Assembly (NCBI GenBank): GCA_030248135.1
Contig: JASANC010001364.1
Span: 1-64,000, forward strand
Length of the DNA stretch: 64,000 nucleotides
DNA from: Theristus sp. LFF4_11
Taxonomy: Eukaryota > Nematoda > Chromadorea > Monhysterida > Xyalidae
Direction: 5' to 3'
Shown: one piece after another, positions 55,063-64,000 of the stretch
How positions within the stretch are numbered: position 1 is the first letter of the stretch
Layout of the letters: each line of letters starts with the position of its first letter
The notes under the pieces: generated by a model
Database searches by the model: none
The model's input: only the letters and a program-made list of their open reading frames with translations
What the model was told of the DNA's origin: nothing
Made by a program: the position numbers and the translations under genes

Positions 55063-55992
55063 CTATTGACCACCAGCACCCGTGCCAGAACCCTTGTCGC
55101 CTCCAGAAGCGGCGGTCAGCCGACCTAAAAAGTCCGGAGAAAACGGATCGGCAACAAAACGACAATCAGAATGACCATTCGTGTTGACTTTCTGCCTGAT
55201 TGTGAATTTGCCATCAAAACTTTCACGCAAAACACAATTCTTATTCGAGTCATTGAGACCACGAAAACGATACAGAATGCTACGTGCCTCAGCCTCAATT
55301 GCTCGCTGGGCGACGGTCTTGTCATTTCGAAAGTAAATAGATTTGTGATCACCGAATTTCTTGATGTTCTCCCGGAGCAACGACTTGGCCTGCGGCGAAT
55401 CCAAGATCACTTTCAGCAAGCGCGGTCCGCGCGGTCGTCCACCCGGGCGAGCAGCATCGGAGTACGTGCCCAAACGAAAGACCTCCTTCACGTCCTCACG
55501 ATTGCCGCCAGCATCAGTCACGACGTCCCGAACGAACTTCAATTCTGAGTTGACGTGTTCGTTGGATCGATTGTCGCCAAACATTGAGAGCCGCGGCGTC
55601 GCCTCGCGCCAACCCGACAACACCAGATTGTTCGCTTTTGCTTTGCGCTCGGCCAGCTCGGTCTCTGTAGCGATCGCCTGGTTGACGCTCCGATCGATTT
55701 GGAGCGCATTCTGCACGTCAGGAGAAATGAACGCAGGCGGGCGCCCATACGTGTGATCGATATTATTCGTGACAGCTTGTGGCGCGTTGAATTTGCTCAT
55801 CAAAACACTGAGCATTTCACTTTGTTTCTTTAGCAAGTCAATAATCGCACTGTCGCGTTCGTCTTGCCGCTGCTGTTGCTGCCGAATGAACTCCTCTTGC
55901 CGTTGTTGCTGTTGGCGAATTAGATCGTTTTGTTCTTTTATCTGTTGTGTCAATGCAGTCAGAATAGCTTCCAACGCCGACGGCTCGGCCAT
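55063..55992 (-). CDS. LINE ORF1 protein (coiled coil plus RRM-like)
   Basis: RNA-binding chaperone-type ORF1 of the non-LTR element, 309 residues from the ATG at 55992 (GCAAATATGGCC context). The frame is open further upstream to about 56154 but without ATG. A Gln-rich coiled coil (QIKEQNDLIRQQQQRQ, twice repeated) is followed by a nucleic-acid-binding region (NNLVLSGWREA, VKEVFRLGTYS, RLLKVILDSP, IYFRNDKT) resembling the RRM-type ORF1 of LINEs, and a Gly-rich end. It stops with CAA-TAG-GAT; the ORF2 frame continues beyond without shift. Confidence 0.85.
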   Translation of the reverse strand: MAEPSALEAILTALTQQIKEQNDLIRQQQQRQEEFIRQQQQRQDERDSAIIDLLKKQSEMLSVLMSKFNAPQAVTNNIDHTYGRPPAFISPDVQNALQIDRSVNQAIATETELAERKAKANNLVLSGWREATPRLSMFGDNRSNEHVNSELKFVRDVVTDAGGNREDVKEVFRLGTYSDAARPGGRPRGPRLLKVILDSPQAKSLLRENIKKFGDHKSIYFRNDKTVAQRAIEAEARSILYRFRGLNDSNKNCVLRESFDGKFTIRQKVNTNGHSDCRFVADPFSPDFLGRLTAASGGDKGSGTGAGGQ

Positions 55993-56474
55993 ATTTGCAC
56001 GCTTGGGCGCCTGGAGAATGGGCGACGTCGTCGGCGAGGAAACCAGTGACAGTGACCGCTTCCTGCCTTCGGCCAGCTTGAGACGAGCGACTCGAGTTTT
56101 TGTTTCTGGCGCCACAAGGGCACCACGTCGACGGATTGAATTCCTGAAACTCAAGTTTATGGGTAAAAGGCGGTATGTTTGTCTTCACTTTAGCATTAGC
56201 TTAGCTGGGGACAATTAGTGACGTTTTGGAGGTCAAAACACAAGAAGAGGCATGGTGACGGTTTGGAAAAGGGGTAATTGAGGTCACCAAAACAAAATCT
56301 GCAAAGTTCCGCCATACGGGTGTCATTCGGGAGGCGCTTGCATATCATATGTGGTTCTTCGGACTCCCTGATTGATTTAGCACAACTTTGATTTTTAAAT
56401 TTTTTTTTTTTTAAAATTAAAAAAAAAAAACAAAAATGACGATTTTTGTTTTTTTTAACAACCCTAGGTGGGGC

Positions 56475-57249
56475 TCCCACGTGACCAAGTCCCCCGCCCC
56501 AGCGCAAGCGCAAACCGCAGCATTTTAACAACTACATGTGGTCCGGTCTATTTGTTCAGCGTCGTCTCCTGGTGAGAGCACCTATGCGCTGAGTCGGAGC
56601 AGAGGCGAAGTTGCGTGAGGAGAAGCGAAGCAGAAGAAGAGGGAGGCGAGTGCGGCCATTGAATCTGCTGCCTCGGTCAGTTCTGCTCAGCTTGCATCAC
56701 TGCTGATAACAGTGAGAACTTTTTTTGTGACTTCTGCGTCTCATCGTAAAGGTTGATGTTGATGCGGTGTTTCACAGACAGCGACAGCCGCAATCTTTTA
56801 CGAGTTTTTCTGGAAATTTTTGAAGTTTTTAGCCGACTAGAGCCGTGTTCAATTCACTGTCGTAATTTGCAACCGTGCTTAATGATATTTTGCCCGAAAT
56901 TTCTTGATGTTACAAGTCAACGGACTCGGTGGTGCAACAGTAGACTGAAACACAACACATAACACAAATGGAAACACGATACATGAACACGAACTGTTGA
57001 TGCGTCGACGCATTCGGAACCTGATTTGTATGGCTGAATCGAGCTGGAATCGTGGAACATCAAAAACGGACAACAAGTGATGTGACATTGCTTTTCAGGC
57101 GCCAAGCAGCGCAGCGTTCAAAGTTGGAAGAAGTTGGAGCACGAGCATTCGTGAAAAAAGGAAGAGACGACTCGGGCGGTCGAAAGACAAAACAGCAACG
57201 CCAAAAACAGTGGTTCACGCAACGCTGTACCAGTTGTCTAAACAGTGCT
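56475..57249 (+). promoter_or_regulatory. CNBP upstream region and 5' UTR
   Basis: Upstream of the CNBP start there is a GC-richer stretch (56550-56700) with AGGCGAAG-like words. A possible 5' UTR intron ends at TTGCTTTTCAG near 57098. The CNBP frame is open back to an ATG at 57052, so a longer N-terminal isoform cannot be excluded, but that part has no family match. No TATA box is evident. Confidence 0.35.
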
Positions 57250-60089
57250 ATGTCGTCGGACATTTGTTTCAACTGCCAAAAGGCGGGTCACTTTGCGCGC
57301 GACTGTCCGGAGCCACGTGCCGAAGGAGTGTCCAGGGGTCGTGGACGTGGTGGATATCGTGGTGGTCGTGGCCGTGGTGGCGGTGGTGCCCCGTTTGGCA
57401 TGGGTGGTGCAGGTGAGCTTTGAGTTGCACTCAGTGCTTCTGCGTGAATTCTCAGTTTGCGTGAAATAACAGAGCCGTGATACTTCATGATTTCATTCAG
57501 TGGCTCAGTGTTGTAGCACTATTGGACTACTAAGCTTTTATAAAACCAACCCCTGGGCTTAGTACTAGCGACTATTTAATAATAAGGGACTGAGATGGAC
57601 AAAACGATAGACACAGCTACGGTTTTTCAAAGTATTTTGGTTGTCGTTTTTATTTTGTTCGTTTCGTGTTCTGTTTGCTTTTCGTGGATCACTGTGGTGT
57701 TGCACAGAGCGTCTGTGTTTGTGTGAGGCTAATGACAGAAGCAAGCACAGCAGAAGCTACCACCAACAACAATAACCTTTCATAATGGGTCCCCTTTCAC
57801 AATCACCAACCATAATCGTCACCAATTAACGCTAGTGATGTTCAATCACTGTGCAGCTTTGTGCATCTTGCTTGTTGAAATCTACCCCACTAGTTGGTTT
57901 TTTGTGATGCCTAATTCCGACGCTCTAGGATTTCAGTAATTTGTTTCTAAGCGGCATAATTCAGCGCCAATTAATTTAATCCGGCAGTCACATATTGACC
58001 AAAAGCGACGCCGTGACTCGCCGCGTGCGCAGCGACGGCAGCACGGCAGTGCCAGTGTGTTTGTGTGTTGCAGTGTGCTACCGGTGTCAACGAGCCGGCC
58101 ACTTTGCACGCGACTGCCTGTCTGCGGACACTGCGGATCGTTGCTATCGCTGCGACGGCTACGGACACGTCGCCCGCGACTGCACCGGCTTGCCGCGCGG
58201 CACCGCTGATGCCGCATTCGCGCACGCGCCCGCACCGCCGTTCCGCTCAGGTCGGTGCTGATGCTCACTCACACAAACTCACCGCACTGCTGCAGTATCC
58301 GTGCACACAAACCACTGCAATTGCTTTCATTCGGGTCGTTCCAAAGTCGCACACACACGCTGACTCCGTGAGTTTGCAGTTCTGTGCATCAAAATGCAAG
58401 CGGGCGTTCAGCTCGTTGTTTACGTGGGCGACTGAGTCGCAAGCTTGCGATCAACTGATTCGCACGTCCGTGTTAACCGTGACTCTGTGACATTCGTGAA
58501 AGTGCTGTTTTGTCATGGCAATAATTAATTCGTAACCAATTCTTGGTTTGGTCTTGCTTGGGCACTAACAATAACACTGAGGGGATTGTTGGGGGGGGGG
58601 GGGGTTCTGAGAACCAACTGAACGAAATGAACGTGTGAAAACGTTGCGTGTGAGTCTGAGAAAATAGAAAGAGAAATCAGTAGCACGGTTTCGAGAATCA
58701 GTGTTCGCTGGCGCGTCCGCATGATCACAGTGTGAGCACCATTGCAGACGGCTGCTACAACTGCGGCGGCAGTGGCCACTTTGCGCGTGACTGCCCGTCG
58801 AATCGTGGCGGCTCGCGAGGCGGTGCGCCGTGCTACGCGTGTGGCGGCGCCGGCCACTTCGCACGCGACTGCCCCACGAACGCGCGCGCTGGGGGCTCGT
58901 ACTCGTTCCGGGGTCGTGGCGGCGCACGTGGCGGACCCAAGGTTGCTCGATCACTGCTCTCTGCTCAGCCGTTTTCCTCAACATCGGTTCAACTTTTTCT
59001 GCAACTGTGCTCATGATGATGACCGAGGACGCTGCGACCTCAGCTGCAATGCTGTTGCTACGATGTGCAGTGTCAGTGGTGCTACTAAGGCTGAATGTAG
59101 TATTGCTGTTGCAGTGTTACAACTGTGGCAAGTTCGGTCACATCAGTCGCGACTGCGTTGAAACGGCCGGCGAAAAGAAATGCTACAGCTGCAACGAGCT
59201 CGGCCACATTGCGCGCGACTGCCCGAACAACGCGAGCGCACCGACTGCTGGCAGCGGCAGTGACGCCGAAAACGATGGTAAGCCCTTGAAACTGTGCCTG
59301 CGTGCACGGGCGCTCGCCACTGTACGCGCCCGAAGTGACACTTGTGTATGTCAATGGTGAAGAAAGCGTCGAAAAAATAGGAAAGCTTTGGCGGACGGCA
59401 CGGAACAACGATTTGTTTTGCACAGTCTTTGACGATCAGGGACATCTGAGTTAAGATCGTGTTCACTGTTCGTGTTAATGTTGTTGTGGGGCCGCCCCGC
59501 CTCCCAAATTTTTTTCGAATTTATCTCTACCTGAACGGTTTTTTTCGGCTCAGTAACTACTTACCTTTAAAAACTTCAGCCAGTTCCTACTTGAAAATTT
59601 TTGCCTTCGAAGGCATAAAATATATCACTTTTTGGTTCAAAATGACTTTTTTGTTCGAATTTTTGGTAAATTTTGCTAATTTTGGGAGAAAATACCCATT
59701 TATCTTTTATTTTTGAGCGCTTTAGCACATTCAGCTGTTTTTACCTGTTTTTAGCGTTTTTGCTATCTACATTCAAGCTCAATAACATATGCAACTAGCT
59801 GATTGGTTGGTGATCGTGACGCATGCATTCTGTGCACACCAAACTCCAGCAAGCAACAGCAATGCCTGTACAGAATGCGTGCATCACAATCACCAACCAC
59901 TCAGCTAGTTGCATATGTTGAGTTGGACTGTATGCACCCAGTTTCCGTGTCCGTCGTCGTGCACCCATAATTCGGTGAGCCCATCAATGACAACAGTGTG
60001 CTTTCACCAACGGCCGTTTCATTGGTCTCATTGCGATTGCAGACAACGCCGATGCGGGCAGCGGCCGTGAGGACAGCGACAAGGAGTAG
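57250..60089 (+). CDS. CNBP: CNBP / cellular nucleic acid-binding protein (seven CCHC zinc knuckles)
   Basis: Single-stranded DNA/RNA chaperone that binds G-rich elements and promotes translation. Five exons (57250-57412, 58074-58250, 58748-58941, 59115-59277, 60043-60089) join in phase to give 247 residues. Seven knuckles are visible: [84 protein letters not shown] and [14 protein letters not shown]. As in vertebrate CNBP, an RGG-type region ([16 protein letters not shown]) follows knuckle 1; a second one ([11 protein letters not shown]) follows knuckle 5. The C-terminus is acidic (SGREDSDKE). Vertebrate CNBP has seven knuckles in about 177 residues, so linkers are longer here. Intron 4 holds a MITE and a fragment of the G-rich repeat. 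Confidence 0.95.
59773..59932. mobile_element. palindromic MITE in CNBP intron 4
   Basis: Left arm CAAGCTCAATAACATATGC, AACTAGCTGATTGGTTGG and GATCGTGACGCATGCATTCT; the right arm is the inverse, ending GCATATGTTGAGTTGGACTG. About 160 bp. It shares GCTGATTGGTTGGTGATC and GCATTCTGTGCA-like words with the 38.56 kb MITE, so both belong to one broad family. Confidence 0.85.
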
Positions 60090-62996
60090 GCCGCAGCGCA
60101 GCAGCTCGTGTTCTGTTTTCAGAAATCTGAGAACGTTCGAAAGACGTTTCGTATTCTGCAGTGTTGTTAAATGTTGAGTATTTTATACCGCGGAACTGTG
60201 CGCTTTGTGCTGTTCTTTTCCATGTCGGTTTAGAAAGAGAATCTTTTGTTTGGTTTGCGTTGTGCTAATTTGTCAACAACAGTATAGTTGTACGATCGCA
60301 TTAGGCTTAGATGGATTTCTATACTTCTTCTAGCTCTCCAGGTAGATTAGCCTTGTTTGTCTGCTTTGTTTGTTTTGCGAAGTTTTATTGTTATCCATAG
60401 TAATTTTTTTGCTGCAGACGACTTCTTTAAAATTTTATGAAAAATATACGTAGTGAGAAATTTTAGGGAGTAGTGCATAAATCGTTTCCCGGTTCGTTTT
60501 TTTGTTTTTTTCGATTTTGTGTTTATTTTTGGTTGTTCTGTCGGTAATTTTCAGATGGGATTCTTTGTGTGTCTATGTATTTCTAATACTAAATTACATG
60601 GATGACAAGATATTGAATGCGAAACACTCTTTCGTGGCGTTTTCGTGTTCATAATAATATTTCTCATTTGTGTTGTATTGTATTTTTCAAATGTTTTCTT
60701 CTTGTATTCTGTTGTTTCTGTTCGTGTTTGTCTTTTGTTTGTTTGTTTTTTGTTTTGTGTACTTTCTAATCAGCCACTCTATAACACTACAAATAGCCTA
60801 CTGTCAACGGGTAACAACAATAATATTCTCGAAAACATTTACGTTTGAATTGAATATTGGAACTGCATCAGATACGAACTTGGTGGAAAAAACGATGATT
60901 TGATAGCAGAATGTGGCAGTAGTCGTCTTCATTTGTTACTATCATGTTTGCGGTTTGTTGTTAGTTTGTGTGTTTTTTAGCGAGTTTCTGGGCTATAGTG
61001 TCGTTGCTGTATCTTTTCTTGTGCTCTTCCTTCTCGTATATTACCACATTGCGTGCGTGTTCACCTTCTAGTTGTTGTTCATTTCACTGTTCTTAGTTCA
61101 ACATCGATGATAGCTGTCAATTCACTGGCGCGTGCTGTCTCTCGGTCCACGTAGCCCACCCAGAACTTCTCAGCGTTGCAACTTCTTCGTTCGCTTGTTC
61201 GTCTTCTACTCGCATCAACATGTCATTTGTTAATTATGGTTGCAGCACCGAAGACTGTGATCCAATTTGGCATGGATTGTGTCTGGTGAAAGGTGTCGTT
61301 GCATGCGGGCGCACCATTTTTGCGATGTTGTTTTGTGTCGACTCTCGCAACCCACCAACGAGCAAAGCTATCACAAATGATCGCCAGTGTGCATTTTGCC
61401 GTGATTGGGCATTCAAAATTATCCAGCAGTGTTCTGAAACTGATGGTGTAATTTGTTCGAGAAGGGGGGGGGGCGGGGGAGCGACATTCAAGTGGCACTG
61501 GCATACGGCGCGGTGCGCCAATTTTGACTCGGTGCTTTTGGGAATCCAGGTGCCCCCCACCCCCCGCTGACGTCTTCGGCGCTGTTCGTTTATATGTTGC
61601 ACCAGTTTTAGCCAAACGCATCTAGCTGTAAGATGTATTGCTGTGTATATGAGTTACTGTTACATCGTTTTGTCTGTCACCCGTTTTAAAATTTCAAGTT
61701 CAATATTATATTTTTATAGTTCGTCATCATTCCCAAGAAAAAACGAGAGTTTCATGTAAAAATGGCACCAATGGATGACATGAAGTGCTGTCAGGTGTTT
61801 GCTTCAGTGCGCGACGCAACTGCAGCAGCAGACCTGGCCCGTTCATGCCTTTCGTGCAACGTACCTCACATACGTATAACCGCTGCACGCTTGCTTTCGT
61901 TTGAAGTTTTGATGAAATTCATAAAAAATATGTTATGTCGTAAAGTGTACACTTTTTGCGCTGTTCAAAACTGCAATCCTTTGATTTCAACCATGTAATT
62001 CCTTCACTGAGTCTCCAGCTCAGTGATAACACTAGTTTTAATTATCCCATAATTTTTTTATGTAAAACATTTAAAAATTACACCATTCGCTGTCGTGCCT
62101 TCCGATTTTCAAATGTGTTATAAAATACAACACAACCTTGCATGAAGAACTTTAACAAATAATTGTGATTTCAACAGTTGTTTTGTCAGTTAGAAGTAGC
62201 TTTGTATAGTGCTCTGTCGGCTTAAATATATCCATCATTAACATACTCGATTACTGAGTGATAATGCATAAATATTATTTTAAAGTATTTCACATGCCGA
62301 TACTATAAATCGTGTTTTTGTGAATTCTTATTTTGGTTTATTTGATTTTCTGGTCAGACAACAGACTGCCACCGAGTGCTTGTCAAAGTTGCAAGGAGCA
62401 CGACAGAACCATCCGTTGGGTCATGTTGCTGGTCAGTGAAATACAACCGATCATACAACACACTCACCATTGTCATGGTGAGACTCATAGCTTTGTTTTG
62501 TGTCGTTGTGCATATTGAAAACAATATAGGTCACTGAACTGATAAATGTCAATCATTTAGAACATGCATAGAAAACTACGTGAAATTAGCTCGTCAGTGG
62601 TTATTAATTACTTGAATAGCGTTTTTTTCTGTCGCTTTGTGGAGGATGTTTTCTTTCATTGTTCTACATATATGGCGACTTTCGTTTTTTCGTCGATACA
62701 AGACTTTGAAGTGCGGTGAGATGGTGTTTTCAGTGGTCCGTATATGTCACTGTCGTTGTTCTGTTCTTGTATGCACCTTTAGGCGAAACAGTGTTTGTTC
62801 ACTGCGTGGGTTTTTCTCTCTCTGTTTCTGTATCTGATTTGGCGTTCATGGTTTACTATAAAAAATAAACTGGTTGAAAAATGGCGTTTGGCGGGCAAAA
62901 AAGTTGACTCACAAGTGTTTTTGATGCACCAATCGAATATCTAGACAAAGATTTAGCTTTTTCTTCACCAACACCAACACCATCAATTTCAGCTGA
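60090..62996. other. CNBP 3' UTR side and intergenic region
   Basis: T-rich sequence after the CNBP stop, likely including its 3' UTR. A plus-strand frame of 116 codons at 61220-61570 starts in a plausible ATG context but contains a poly-Gly run from a G homopolymer and no known domain. A 78-codon frame at 61762-61998 is Cys/Ala-rich and also unassigned. Neither is supported as a gene. The part before 62997 includes the REXO4 promoter. Confidence 0.35.
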
Positions 62997-63744
62997 ATGC
63001 GAAAGGTGCGAATGGATACAAAAGTACATCGTGGATTGCTGGTGCCACCCGCAAAGTTTTCGGAAAACTGGCGCAAGCTGAAAGCGCAGGTGGGTTTGCA
63101 GCGCCTTACCAGGGTTGTGTTGCGGTGAAGCGGGGGGTTTACATGAGACGAGATTGGATAAACGGCGAAACCCGATCCAACTTTGTGTCAAATGAACTGT
63201 CAAATGTCAAATGTGTCAAGTGAACTGCAGATTGATGCTGACGCCGTTGTAAAGCAGCATGGCAACCGTTGTGTCGGCAAGGGCAAAGCAAACAAGAAAC
63301 GGCAACGAGTCCAGAAACCGGTACAACAACTGAAGACTTCTCTCAAGGACAGCGAAACCGTGGCAGAAATCGCAAGCAGTAGCACAGCAGCGAAGACGGA
63401 GTTTGTTTTTATGAATTACGAAACTGAACAGAGCTGTTTGGTGCTGGCAATGTGCAGGTGGTCTTCTGTATCCTACAGTTTATGGAGCAGTTTACCGTTG
63501 CGCTTGTCCTTGGTAAACCAGCACAACGGCCGTTCTAAATCGCTTGTCAGAAGCACTGCGCCGCTTGCGATCGACTGCGAATTTGTGGGTGTCGGTGAGA
63601 AAGGCGTGCAAGACCAACTGGCCAGGGTGAGCGTTGTGGACTCGGGCGGCCGTGTTGTGTGCGACGAGTACGTGCGCCCGCTGAGGCACGTGGTCGACTG
63701 GCGCACGCACGTCAGCGGCATCACGCCTGCGCACATGCGCGCTG
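62997..63744 (+). CDS. REXO4: REXO4-like RNA exonuclease, N-terminal part (runs off right edge)
   Basis: DEDDh 3'-5' exonuclease of the REXO4/ISG20 group, nucleolar in known species. Exon 1 (62997-63089) starts at ATG and contains [17 protein letters not shown], the short tryptophan motif found before the basic region of REXO4. Exon 2 starts at 63231 and may run without interruption to a donor at 63744. It carries a lysine-rich nuclear-localisation-like stretch ([13 protein letters not shown]) and the exonuclease start [14 protein letters not shown], with D and E of ExoI, then [29 protein letters not shown] and PAHMRAG. The remaining DEDDh acids lie beyond the window. A small intron within 63400-63530 is possible, since this part is less like the family. 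Confidence 0.85.
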
Positions 63745-64000
63745 GTGAGCAGTTGAGTGCACAGTGCACAACAAAGACACGTCCATTCGGTGGCCTCATC
63801 ACTCACGTCGCTTAATACTATGCCCCCACACTATCAAGCAATGCTCCACGCTGGTCAGTTGCACCAATTCACCGTGTTGACTGACTGCAGAACACCTGCT
63901 GTGAACGTCGTTGTTTGATAACGGAACACAGCTTCTTCACTGCTGCACTGTCATCAACAAAGAGCAGCACACAAGCGCAAGTGTTGCTTTGTTTTCAGCG

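Larger units (their letters stand above)
51302..56165 (-). mobile_element. CR1/L2-type non-LTR retrotransposon (LINE), near full length
   Basis: Minus-strand element with ORF1, an endonuclease-reverse transcriptase ORF2, a 3' UTR of about 840 bp and a (GATT)n 3' tail. The tail type, apurinic-like endonuclease and rever transcriptase motifs place it with the CR1/L2/Rex1 group rather than L1 or R2. It sits inside a hAT-like MITE. Confidence 0.9.
50882..56466 (+). mobile_element. hAT-like MITE split by a LINE
   Basis: TAGGGTTGTTAAAC at 50882 and TTTAACAACCCTA ending at 56466, flanked by a perfect 8-bp duplication GGTGGGGC (50874-50881 and 56467-56474). The left part matches the reference copy up to GATCGAATTTCA (51300) and the right part resumes at AGGCGGTATGTTTGTC (56168). 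The LINE lies between. Confidence 0.93.

Noticed and set aside
61220..61570. New 116-residue gene after CNBP
   Set aside because: Contains a poly-Gly run from a G homopolymer, has no domain and overlaps equally long frames on the other strand.

Overview
The window is metazoan nuclear DNA. Its genes are split by small introns (roughly 60-350 bp) with GT..AG ends and mostly TTTCAG or TTGCAG acceptors. The recognisable products are animal proteins: a Cys-loop anion channel, APC11, a MOZART1-like protein, PTIP/PAXIP1, ABHD10, CNBP and REXO4. The species cannot be fixed from sequence alone; an invertebrate is the best guess. There are no bacterial operons, ribosome-binding sites or CRISPR arrays. 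|| Layout. 1-5.1 kb: a 1.77 kb foldback element bounded by TTAA, then a Cys-loop ligand-gated anion channel gene (minus strand). 5.3-8.3 kb: two deleted Tc1/mariner-like elements. 7-13 kb: an unidentified minus-strand gene with a Src-like acylation N-terminus, then complete APC11 (ANAPC11) and a MOZART1-like gene. 13.9-24.4 kb: PTIP (BRCT domains plus a long Gln-rich region, minus strand), with a small plus-strand C2H2 zinc-finger gene inside one of its introns. 24.4-56.5 kb: a repeat-dominated block with only two genic islands, tRNA-Gly(CCC) and ABHD10. 56.5-60.1 kb: complete CNBP with seven CCHC knuckles. 63-64 kb: the 5' end of REXO4. || The repeat block is the unusual part. It holds (i) a hAT-like MITE family (TIR TAGGGTTGTTAAA, 8-bp target duplications) with full, nested and empty-site copies in the same window; (ii) a 4.9 kb CR1/L2-type LINE inserted in one MITE copy, whose ORF1 and ORF2 share one frame and are separated only by a UAG; (iii) several foldback elements whose arms are arrays of about 15-bp GC-rich repeats, the largest being a 2.4 kb near-perfect palindrome at 28.4-30.9 kb; (iv) satellite arrays with about 149-bp units; and (v) many long G/C homopolymer runs. 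|| Gene content is mostly housekeeping and chromatin or cell-cycle related: APC/C ubiquitin ligase, microtubule nucleation, a histone-methylation and DNA-damage adaptor, RNA chaperone and RNA exonuclease. The genes look like independent neighbours rather than a co-regulated cluster. The 5' end of PTIP meets the repeat block exactly at a transposon end, so its N-terminal BRCT pair is not visible.
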